DNA of 5,197 nt from Spirosoma sp. GTDB lineage: Bacteria; Bacteroidota; Bacteroidia; Cytophagales; Spirosomataceae. Location of the stretch: positions 1-5,197 of the forward strand of contig JANXVQ010000693.1 of assembly GCA_025351545.1 (NCBI GenBank), in the 5' to 3' direction. The position numbers and the translations under genes were made by a program. The notes below the pieces were generated by a model, which searched no databases, was not told the DNA's origin, and was given only the letters and a program-made list of their open reading frames with translations. This document shows, one piece after another, positions 1-5,197 of the stretch. Within the stretch, counting starts at the first letter, position 1; each line of letters opens with the position of its first letter.

Positions 1-2
1 CT

Positions 3-986
3 TTCTACACAATTTATGACGCACTTCCGAAAGAAACCCGCGGGTATGTTCCTCAATTCGTTGCGTTCACGTACTTAATGAATCATGCACATGAGCACGG
101 TATTGTTGCCGAAAAGTTTGAGTATCCGATTCCGCATGATACTATTCAGGTTAGTGGCTATTTCAATCTTGAAACGTTTGCCAGAAACAGCACTATGGCG
201 CTGGCCGATTTGCAGAAAATGAACCCAGCCATTACAACGACCATTTTGCCTGACCACACAAGCCGTTATCCGCTGCGGGTGCCTCGTGAGCAGTATGCTT
301 ATTTCGCGAGTCGGCGCCGGGCCATTCTCGATTCGGCAAGCCAACGACCGGGGGTTATGGAACATACTTTGCTGGCCACCGCCGAAAATATTCGATACGG
401 CAATGACTCGATGGGAGCCTGGAACGCATTGGGCCGTAACCCACTGGCTCGTATAAGTCTGGATGAAACATTGAGCGAGGGGGCAGTGGCGGCAACGGGT
501 AAAACCGGAGAGAAATCAACGAGACCAGCAACTCAACTCGCCGTAGCCGAATCGGCCGATGAACCTGAAGAGGATATTGAAACGGTGGTGTTACGCAAGC
601 CCCGGAAGCAGACTTATCTCGTTAAGAAAGGAGATAATCTTGATGATATTGCCGACCGATACAACGTCGAACTCTACGATTTGAAACGTTGGAATCACCT
701 GCGGTCAACCAAAATCCAGCGCGGGCAAAAACTAGTCATCCTGAAAGAAGTTGCCGAAACGCGCGCCGAGCGATTGGCTGATCAAGGCAGCGCCAAAGGT
801 CGCAAAAAAGCCGAAGTCACCGCTCAAACAAAACGCTACAAACCGCGTTATCACCGGGTACAGGACGGTGACACGCTTTGGAATATTGCCCAGCGCTACG
901 ACGGTCTGACCATCGACCGGCTCAAGAAAATGAATCACATACATAGCAATTCACTTCGGCCGGGACAGAAATTAATAGTAGGCTAG
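3..986 (+). CDS. mltD: MltD-like lytic murein transglycosylase with two C-terminal LysM domains (5' end outside window)
   Basis: This is the last 327 residues of a peptidoglycan-cleaving lytic transglycosylase of the MltD type, which would act on murein in the periplasm. The frame is open from the first complete codon at position 3, so the ATG at 78 is internal. The opening residues (LPKETRGYVPQFVAFTYLM) match the end of the SLT catalytic domain in this family; the catalytic Glu lies upstream, out of view. Residues about 50-95 resemble the MltD region after the SLT domain (LQKMNPAI, then YPLRVP), a degenerate LysM-like segment. Two clear LysM domains follow: residues 205-247 (YLVKKGDNLDDIADRYNV) and 283-327 (YHRVQDGDTLWNIAQRYDG), the second ending at the C-terminus. 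They are joined by a charged Lys/Arg/Glu linker, and an acidic low-complexity stretch precedes the first. LysM domains bind the glycan backbone. The family call is secure; orthology to E. coli mltD is inferred. Confidence 0.9.
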   Translation, partial: FYTIYDALPKETRGYVPQFVAFTYLMNHAHEHGIVAEKFEYPIPHDTIQVSGYFNLETFARNSTMALADLQKMNPAITTTILPDHTSRYPLRVPREQYAYFASRRRAILDSASQRPGVMEHTLLATAENIRYGNDSMGAWNALGRNPLARISLDETLSEGAVAATGKTGEKSTRPATQLAVAESADEPEEDIETVVLRKPRKQTYLVKKGDNLDDIADRYNVELYDLKRWNHLRSTKIQRGQKLVILKEVAETRAERLADQGSAKGRKKAEVTAQTKRYKPRYHRVQDGDTLWNIAQRYDGLTIDRLKKMNHIHSNSLRPGQKLIVG

Positions 987-1007
987 ACTAGCCAATCGAA
1001 GCGTTTC

Positions 1008-1044
1008 AACCCACGACGTTTTACCAAAAATGTCGTGGGTTTTT
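1008..1044 (+). terminator. Rho-independent terminator of the transglycosylase gene
   Basis: A 15-bp hairpin begins 21 bases after the stop codon. The arms are 1008-1022 and 1027-1041, with one G-T pair and a 4-base loop (ACCA). The GC-rich core is CCCACGAC/GTCGTGGG, and the hairpin runs into five Ts (1040-1044). This is a textbook intrinsic terminator on the plus strand and should insulate ruvA from the upstream gene. Confidence 0.85.
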
Positions 1045-1046
1045 CG

Positions 1047-1054
1047 TATCTTTA
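1047..1054 (+). promoter_or_regulatory. Possible -7 promoter element for ruvA
   Basis: TATCTTTA matches seven of eight positions of the Bacteroidota -7 box TAnnTTTG. It lies between the upstream terminator and ruvA, leaving a leader of roughly 35 bases. No TTTG -33 element is visible at the expected spacing, so the call rests on the -7 match and on position. ruvA needs its own promoter if the preceding hairpin terminates. Confidence 0.35.
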
Positions 1055-1096
1055 CAGTATATAACTACCTTAAAAACAAGCTTTTTCAGCTAGCGA

Positions 1097-1687
1097 ATGA
1101 TTGCTTATTTAGACGGAATTCTATCCTTCAAAGAACCTGCCAATGTCATTATTGACGTACATGGAGTGGGTTACGCCGTACATATATCTCTTCAAACATA
1201 CGCGATCCTGCCCGGCGGTGGCGATCGAATTAAGTTGTTCATCCACCATCTATTTCGTGAAGATTTGCAGGCGCTTTACGGGTTTGCCTATGCCGATGAA
1301 AAGAGCTTATTTCTCGATCTGATTGGGGTCTCGGGCGTTGGGCCAAACACTGCTTTAGGGATGCTCTCGGCCATGCAACCCGGTGATTTACGACTGGCAA
1401 TTCTGGGTGAGAACGTCCGGGCAGTACAAGCGATTAAAGGCATTGGTGCTAAAACCGCTCAACGCATTATTCTCGAATTGCGTGATAAAATGAAAAAGTC
1501 GGGCGTTGTACCGGATGGACCAAGCTACCGTCAGCAACCAGCAGCAAATCCGGTTCGGGAAGAATCGCTGGCTGCTCTGGTCGCGTTGGGTTTACCAAAA
1601 CCAACAGCCGAAAAAAGCGTAGATGAAGCCCTGAAAGCCGATCCTGATCTATCTGTCGAAGACGTTATTCGACGGGCATTGCGGTAG
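1097..1687 (+). CDS. ruvA: Holliday junction branch migration protein RuvA
   Basis: RuvA binds four-way DNA junctions as a tetramer and loads the RuvB hexameric motor for branch migration during recombination repair in the cytoplasm. The 196 residues are close to the usual length of about 200. Residues 1-64 form the N-terminal OB-fold domain (opening MIAYLDGIL). It includes the acidic-pin pair E55-D56 inside FREDLQALYGF, at the same numbering as in E. coli. Domain II carries two helix-hairpin-helix motifs, at about 71-90 (LIGVSGVGPNTA) and 109-128 (IKGIGAKTAQRI). After a Pro/Gln-rich linker (about 135-152), domain III (about 155-196, ending VEDVIRRALR) is the RuvB-contacting UBA-like module. 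The start is fixed: an in-frame TAG lies two codons upstream (1091-1093). No Shine-Dalgarno is evident, as is common in this phylum. The gene stands alone here, with no ruvB or ruvC beside it. Confidence 0.97.
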   Translation: MIAYLDGILSFKEPANVIIDVHGVGYAVHISLQTYAILPGGGDRIKLFIHHLFREDLQALYGFAYADEKSLFLDLIGVSGVGPNTALGMLSAMQPGDLRLAILGENVRAVQAIKGIGAKTAQRIILELRDKMKKSGVVPDGPSYRQQPAANPVREESLAALVALGLPKPTAEKSVDEALKADPDLSVEDVIRRALR

Positions 1688-1689
1688 GT

Positions 1690-1753
1690 GTCAATAAACG
1701 TACAAAGCGTGGTTGGAGCACATACTCCAACCACGCTTTGTACGTTTATTGAC
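1690..1753. repeat. Perfect 29-bp inverted repeat between convergent genes, likely a bidirectional terminator
   Basis: The arms 1690-1718 and 1725-1753 are exact reverse complements over all 29 bases and flank a 6-base loop (CACATA). The repeat starts 3 bases after the ruvA stop and ends 40 bases before the stop of the convergent small gene, so it could end transcripts from both sides. It lacks a clear T-tract on either strand, and the outer stem is AT-rich (GTCAATAAACGTAC). It is therefore not a canonical intrinsic terminator. RNA from either strand would form a very stable hairpin, which could also protect the 3' end or be an RNase III target. A small palindromic mobile repeat is possible, but a second copy would be needed to say so. 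Confidence 0.8.
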
Positions 1754-1793
1754 TTTCGGACGGCATACGTGCCAGTAGCCGTTTTGTTGACAT

Positions 1794-2114
1794 TTAGTTC
1801 ACGCCAACCGCTTGCTTCTTTTTCGATTTAGCGATTGCTTTCAGTTTTTTAGATTCACTTTTCATTTCTTTCTTTTCGGCTTTCTCCATTTTCTTGTCAG
1901 CCTTGGCCATTCTCGTTTTAGGATCAGAAATTCCTTTGATTTCTAATCCTTTATGAGTTTGGGCCTCCATCTTATACTCGTTCGCTTTAGCTACTTTTTT
2001 ATCAGCCTTCATCTCTTTTTTGGCTGCTTTCCCTTCCTGAACAGCCTGAGAAAATCCAGATTGCGCTGCGGCCAGCAGTACGCAGGCAAAGGCAGCAATG
2101 ATTAATTTATTCAT
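1794..2114 (-). CDS. Small secreted lysine-rich protein, function unknown
   Basis: I do not recognise a family. The 106-residue product begins with a convincing Sec signal peptide: MNK, a hydrophobic core (LIIAAFACVLLAAA), then a probable cleavage site after Ser-Gln-Ala at residue 24. There is a Cys at position 11 in the core but no proper lipobox, so periplasmic or secreted fits better than lipoprotein. The mature part of about 82 residues holds 25 lysines, with Ala, Glu and Met making up much of the rest, so it is strongly basic. It contains recurring KKEMK and KADKK motifs at both ends of a short less-charged middle (about 47-66, with THKGLEIKGISDPKTR), which suggests two Lys/Ala-rich helices with a linker. 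Plausible roles are binding anionic polymers (LPS, DNA, teichoic-like glycans) or envelope spacing; these are guesses from composition. The gene ends convergently with ruvA. The start is the first ATG before the signal peptide; no Shine-Dalgarno is visible. Confidence 0.75.
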   Translation of the reverse strand: MNKLIIAAFACVLLAAAQSGFSQAVQEGKAAKKEMKADKKVAKANEYKMEAQTHKGLEIKGISDPKTRMAKADKKMEKAEKKEMKSESKKLKAIAKSKKKQAVGVN

Positions 2115-2132
2115 AAAAAATCTATATTTTGT

Positions 2133-2159
2133 TTAAAATGCCAATGAAAAGCATTTTAA
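2133..2159. repeat. Inverted repeat in the leader of the lysine-rich protein gene
   Basis: TTAAAATGC (2133-2141) and GCATTTTAA (2151-2159) are exact reverse complements around a 9-base AT-rich loop. The repeat lies 18-45 bases upstream of the small gene's start. It could be an operator or a hairpin in the 5' leader. It is AT-rich and short, so chance is not excluded. Confidence 0.35.
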
Positions 2160-2164
2160 CTATA

Positions 2165-2193
2165 TTGAACAGACTGGGAACAATTTTGTTCAA
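2165..2193. repeat. Nested inverted repeats, possible regulator-binding site
   Basis: TTGAACA (2165-2171) pairs with TGTTCAA (2187-2193). A second, inner palindrome, GAACAA-TT-TTGTTC (2178-2191), shares the right arm. GAACA therefore occurs twice in direct orientation and once inverted within 29 bases, upstream of the lysine-rich gene. Overlapping half-sites like this can be a dimeric repressor or activator site. No regulator is identifiable from the window. Confidence 0.3.
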
Positions 2194-2270
2194 CATTATT
2201 TTAACGGGTGTATCTACTTTCTCTTCTGTAAAAAATAATCAACACCACTTAGGTGATTAGCGTAGAGCAT

Positions 2271-2334
2271 AAAAACGGAAGACTAATAGCAGGACTACTC
2301 AACATTTAACCGGTTGGTTCTGCTATCAGTTTTC
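2271..2334 (-). terminator. Probable terminator of the S9 peptidase gene
   Basis: On the minus strand, an imperfect 17-bp stem (2334-2318 with 2294-2278; one A-C mismatch, two G-T pairs) begins inside the last codons of the peptidase and includes its TGA stop. The loop is 23 bases and holds a small AACCGGTT palindrome. Two bases beyond the stem come five Us (2275-2271). The order hairpin then U-run fits an intrinsic terminator, though the stem is AT-rich and the loop long. Confidence 0.45.
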
Positions 2335-4578
2335 TACAGCCCCACCTTTCAGATGCATTTCCAGATAATTGGTGTATTGCTGATATAGCAAGAGTTGCGT
2401 ACCCGAGCTGTAGGCCACGCCATGCGTACCAGGCGGGTAAATTCGCAAGTCGGCGTCTTTGCCCGCATCCTCCAGCGCATTCACAAGTTGAAAGGTGTTC
2501 CGGACGTGAACATTTTCGTCCATTGTTGAGTGGGCGATGAACATTTTCCCCGCAAGATTCTTTGCATAGGGTGAAACCGCACTAACCTTATATTTTTCCT
2601 CATTTTCAGGTAGCAGACCCATGTAGCGCTCTGTATAGATGGAATCGTAAAGCCGCCAGTCGGTTACGGGAGCGCCCACAAGCGAAACTTTAAATACGCC
2701 GGGGTGCGTCAGCATGGTGTAACTACTGGTATAACCGCCATAACTGTGTCCCCGGATAGACATTCGGGTTCCGTCTACCCAGGGTTGCTTGGTTAAATAA
2801 GCGGCTGTTTCCGCAAAATCAAGGCTCTCATACTTGCCTAATTTTTCATAGACGACTTTCTCGAAATCACGTCCATAGCCACCACTTCCCCGGTTATTTA
2901 CCCCCACGACAATGTAACCCGTTTGCGCAAGCCATTGATGCCATCCCGTTGCAGCAAACTCATTATAAACGGATTGCGCACCCGGTCCGCCGTAGATGTC
3001 CAGCATAACAGGGTATTTTTTAGTTGGATCGAACCCAAGCGGCTTAATGATTGAGATGTCGATTTGCTGACCATCGGATGTTGTAAAATTGACCAATTCT
3101 TTGGACGCATAATCGTGGCTGGCAATGTAATCTGTCACTTTTTTATTCGTTTCCAACGCCTTGACAAGCTGGCCTTTTGTATCCCGTAATTCGACCTGTG
3201 CAGGCGTCGAAACGTTCGAGTATTTATCGATAAAATATTGACCGCCGGGCGAAAAATTGACCGTATGCCGACCGGCTACCGTTGTCAATCTACGTTTATT
3301 TTTGCCATCTGCATCGGCCACAAACAAGTGCCGTTCGAGTGGCGATACTTCAGTCGAGGTAAAATAAACTTTCTTCGCTTTCGCGTCGATGTGATGCACA
3401 TACGTTACCTCCCATTTGCCATTTGTAACCGCATTGAGCAATTTACCCGTATAATCATAGCGGTACAGATGCGCAAATCCGTCGCGATCCGACACCCAGT
3501 AAAACTCCTGAACACCCGCCGGAAAATAGATCAGGTGGTTAATACCCGCGAAGAAATCAAAAACGTCAACCCAGGTAGTTGATTTTTCTTCCATAATCTG
3601 GCGGGCGTCTCCCGTCCGTGCATTCGCCATAAACAGCCGCAGGTGGTTTTGTTTACGGTTTAGATGCATCAACGCAAGTTGCCCTTCCTGCGAACTCCAA
3701 TAGATGCGCGGAATGTAGCCGTCCGGTTCGCCGTCGCGATCTAACTCTACCTTCATCCATTGCTTCGTCTTGTTGGCAATCTCGATGACGCCGATACGAA
3801 CGGTCGGATTTTTATCGCCAACGCGCGGATAGGGAAGTGAATCAAATTTCTCGTCGAAGCCTTTGTAATCCGTCAGCTTATATATTGGCACCTGTCGTTC
3901 GTCGGATTGCCAGAAAGCCATAAACTTGCTATCCGGCGACCACTCCCATGCCTGAGCCAGACCAAACTCTTCTTCGTAAGCCCAACCAAAACGACCGTTA
4001 TAAAACGCCGGTTTGGCATCGTCGGTGAGTTGCGTTTCCTTTTGCGTCGAAAAGTCGAACACGAACAAATTCCCGCCACGCTCGTATCCGACTTTACTAC
4101 CATCGGGCGCTAATTCAGCCGTTTGCGCATCTTTCGCCACAAGTTTTAAGCTCTTACCAGCAACAGAATAGACATAATAATCTGACACGCCTGACCGACG
4201 ATACACCTTACGGAAATTCGTCTGAAAGAAGATATTTTTTGAATCCTTAGACCATTGAAACGATTCATAATTGAACGGTTTTTCGGTGCCGGGAAATTTT
4301 AGTTGGCTGCCATCGAAAACAACATCTTCTTTCTGGTCTGTTGGCGACAACGTTTTTATGGTGTTCTGACCATCGAGAAACGAGAATTTACTCCCGCCCT
4401 CAATCCAATTTACACTACGCGGCCCGGCCGACCCGTTTAGCTGGCCACCCGAGAAAATAGCCTGTTGAAGGTTTGTATACCGTTGTTTGGCTGGTGAACT
4501 GGTCGACTGTGCGGTTACCAGATGAACAGATAGGGCGGAAATTGTGAAGAGCCATCCAAATAGGTTGCGGTTGATCAT
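2326..4578 (-). CDS. Dipeptidyl-peptidase-IV-like S9 family serine peptidase, exported
   Basis: This exopeptidase would remove N-terminal X-Pro or X-Ala dipeptides from peptides in the periplasm or at the cell surface. The 750 residues start with a signal peptide (MINRN, hydrophobic core, TAQS cleavage region near residue 24). A beta-propeller domain (DPPIV_N type) spans about 85-450 and includes AYEEEFG (about 200-205), which supplies the two Glu that hold the substrate N-terminus. The C-terminal alpha/beta-hydrolase domain (about 520-745) contains the oxyanion Tyr529 in DIYGGPG, nucleophile Ser612 in GHSYGG, Asp687 in TMDENVH and His719 in PGTHGV. The S1-pocket stretch YDSIYTERYMG (644-654) is nearly identical to mammalian DPP4 and favours DPP4 over prolyl tripeptidyl peptidase. 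An ATG 48 bases further upstream (4626) is in frame, but it would put extra residues before the signal peptide and lies beyond the likely -7 box at 4605-4612, so I prefer 4578. The gene is intact and monocistronic, and diverges from the susCD remnant. Confidence 0.95.
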   Translation of the reverse strand: MINRNLFGWLFTISALSVHLVTAQSTSSPAKQRYTNLQQAIFSGGQLNGSAGPRSVNWIEGGSKFSFLDGQNTIKTLSPTDQKEDVVFDGSQLKFPGTEKPFNYESFQWSKDSKNIFFQTNFRKVYRRSGVSDYYVYSVAGKSLKLVAKDAQTAELAPDGSKVGYERGGNLFVFDFSTQKETQLTDDAKPAFYNGRFGWAYEEEFGLAQAWEWSPDSKFMAFWQSDERQVPIYKLTDYKGFDEKFDSLPYPRVGDKNPTVRIGVIEIANKTKQWMKVELDRDGEPDGYIPRIYWSSQEGQLALMHLNRKQNHLRLFMANARTGDARQIMEEKSTTWVDVFDFFAGINHLIYFPAGVQEFYWVSDRDGFAHLYRYDYTGKLLNAVTNGKWEVTYVHHIDAKAKKVYFTSTEVSPLERHLFVADADGKNKRRLTTVAGRHTVNFSPGGQYFIDKYSNVSTPAQVELRDTKGQLVKALETNKKVTDYIASHDYASKELVNFTTSDGQQIDISIIKPLGFDPTKKYPVMLDIYGGPGAQSVYNEFAATGWHQWLAQTGYIVVGVNNRGSGGYGRDFEKVVYEKLGKYESLDFAETAAYLTKQPWVDGTRMSIRGHSYGGYTSSYTMLTHPGVFKVSLVGAPVTDWRLYDSIYTERYMGLLPENEEKYKVSAVSPYAKNLAGKMFIAHSTMDENVHVRNTFQLVNALEDAGKDADLRIYPPGTHGVAYSSGTQLLLYQQYTNYLEMHLKGGAVEN

Positions 4579-4604
4579 GAAGTATATAAAACTTATCGAA
4601 GATT

Positions 4605-4612
4605 CAAATTTA
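4605..4612 (-). promoter_or_regulatory. Likely -7 promoter element of the S9 peptidase gene
   Basis: Read on the minus strand this is TAAATTTG, a full match to the Bacteroidota -7 consensus TAnnTTTG. It ends 26 bases before the chosen ATG at 4578, giving a short AT-rich leader. No TTTG -33 element is seen at the usual distance. If it is used, transcripts begin downstream of the alternative ATG at 4626, which supports the shorter protein. Confidence 0.5.
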
Positions 4613-4683
4613 CTAAAAAATGCCATTTTGTTTTTTATCGCGCAACCAAGCCTGACGAATAAACCATGCAGAAATTTTATACT

Positions 4684-4691
4684 TATATTTT
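4684..4691 (+). promoter_or_regulatory. Possible relic -7 element for the susC-like remnant
   Basis: TATATTTT matches seven of eight bases of TAnnTTTG and lies about 40 bases before the presumed original start of the SusC-like reading frame. The surrounding 35 bases are very AT-rich, so a chance match is likely. No -33 TTTG is present at the right spacing. Confidence 0.25.
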
Positions 4692-4731
4692 ACATTAATT
4701 TTTAACACCAATCACTTTCAACGACAAACCT

Positions 4732-5197
4732 ATAGACAACAGGTACGTACTTGCTAGCCGACGCACTCACTCCATCTGGATGCTCTGGCTAACCTTGTTG
4801 CTTTGTACAAACGCGTTTGCGCAGGGCACTCGTTACATGATCAAAGGCCAGGTTACGGATGCGGAGAAAATGTCTCTCCCCGGTCCAACAGTAGTTATTG
4901 TTGGTACGACAATCGATGCTGACGGCAATTATACCCTTACCGTAACACGTAAGCCGGGTCCGGTAACGGTTGCTTTTACAGCGGTAACATATGTGTTCTG
5001 CATTGGTGCCAGTCTACCAGCCTATGCCGGTGCACAAACAGCCGACACGATACTGACGGAGATTGACAAGAACCGCCAAATCGAACTGGCTTATCAGGGT
5101 TTCCGGCTTGAAGATAGTCGCCGATTCAGTAGGCCAGGGCCGGGTGCGCCCGGTGCCAAATCGAAACTTTTTTCCGTATCCACTGACAGAGCGCAAC
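4732..5197 (+). pseudogene. Collapsed susC-susD remnant: SusC-like N-terminus joined to SusD/RagB-like C-terminus, frameshifted
   Basis: One frame is open from the TAA at 4696 to the window end but joins two genes. The first part reads RYVLASRRTHSIWMLWLTLLL...NAFAQ (a signal peptide), then IKGQVTDAEKMSLPGPTVVI and DADGNYTLTV. This is the carboxypeptidase-regulatory-like domain at the N-terminus of SusC/RagA TonB-dependent receptors. It lacks about four residues of the usual GT-x-GT-x-TD loop (here GTTIDADG). From about 4993 the text becomes SusD/RagB C-terminus: LPAYAGAQTADTILTEIDKN, then RQIELAYQGFRLEDSRRF and RPGPG. The receptor plug and barrel and most of SusD are missing. Near 5157-5162 the frame shifts by one base: RNFFPYPLTERN, the expected SusD continuation, is read from 5162 in the next frame. 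The probable original start (4732) reads ATA, not ATG; the first ATG is 4780, inside the signal peptide. Intact SusC/SusD pairs import glycans or peptides across the outer membrane. This copy looks non-functional and continues past the window. Confidence 0.8.

Noticed and set aside
732..944. Minus-strand frame across the LysM region
   Set aside because: It is a shadow of the transglycosylase coding sequence.
78..986. ATG at 78 as the start of a short LysM protein
   Set aside because: The frame is open upstream to the window edge, and residues before this Met match the end of the SLT domain of MltD-like enzymes, so the Met is internal.
3238..3582. 114-codon plus-strand frame opposite the S9 peptidase
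   Set aside because: It lies wholly inside a well-supported peptidase gene on the other strand and its translation shows no recognisable domain.
4743..4750. GTACGTAC palindrome
   Set aside because: An 8-base self-complementary word is expected by chance and has no supporting context.
5014..5196. 60-codon minus-strand frame at the right edge
   Set aside because: It is antisense to the SusD-like remnant, whose family resemblance is on the plus strand; the minus translation resembles nothing.
4732..5197. A novel functional secreted SusC-SusD fusion protein
   Set aside because: The frameshift near 5160, the missing start codon and the shortened loop in the regulatory-like domain all point to decay.
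1..5197. Defence, CRISPR, toxin-antitoxin or mobile-element system
   Set aside because: I saw no repeat-spacer pattern, transposase, integrase, nuclease or paired small toxin/antitoxin genes on either strand; the recognisable genes are housekeeping or nutrient-acquisition genes.

Overview
The window looks like ordinary chromosome from a Bacteroidota bacterium, most likely of the order Cytophagales (Spirosoma-like). Three things suggest this: remnants of a SusC/SusD outer-membrane nutrient-uptake pair, -7 promoter elements resembling the Bacteroidota TAnnTTTG box, and start codons with little or no Shine-Dalgarno sequence. The placement is an inference from family resemblance. No search was run.

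Layout from left to right. Positions 3-986 (+) are the C-terminal part of an MltD-type lytic transglycosylase with two LysM domains; the gene begins before the window. A strong hairpin terminator (1008-1044) separates it from a stand-alone ruvA (1097-1687, +), the Holliday-junction-binding subunit of RuvABC. Directly after the ruvA stop lies a perfect 29-bp inverted repeat (1690-1753). It sits between ruvA and a convergent small gene (1794-2114, -) for a secreted, very lysine-rich protein of unknown function. An AT-rich spacer of about 210 bp (2115-2325) carries two inverted repeats in the leader of that small gene, and the probable terminator of the next gene. Positions 2326-4578 (-) encode a complete dipeptidyl-peptidase-IV-like S9 serine peptidase with a signal peptide and all expected catalytic residues.

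The right end (about 4732-5197, +) is the most unusual part. One open frame joins the N-terminus of a SusC-like TonB-dependent receptor (signal peptide plus carboxypeptidase-regulatory-like domain) to the C-terminal region of a SusD/RagB-like lipoprotein. The receptor barrel and most of SusD are absent. Near 5157-5162 the SusD reading frame shifts by one base, and the family-typical RNFFPYPLTERN continues in another frame. I read it as a decayed susCD locus collapsed by a large deletion, not as a working new fusion protein.

The genes do not form one pathway or operon. They are mostly single transcription units: cell-wall remodelling, recombination repair, an unknown envelope protein, peptide scavenging, and a dead uptake locus. 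I see no CRISPR array, tRNA, rRNA, insertion sequence or defence system here.
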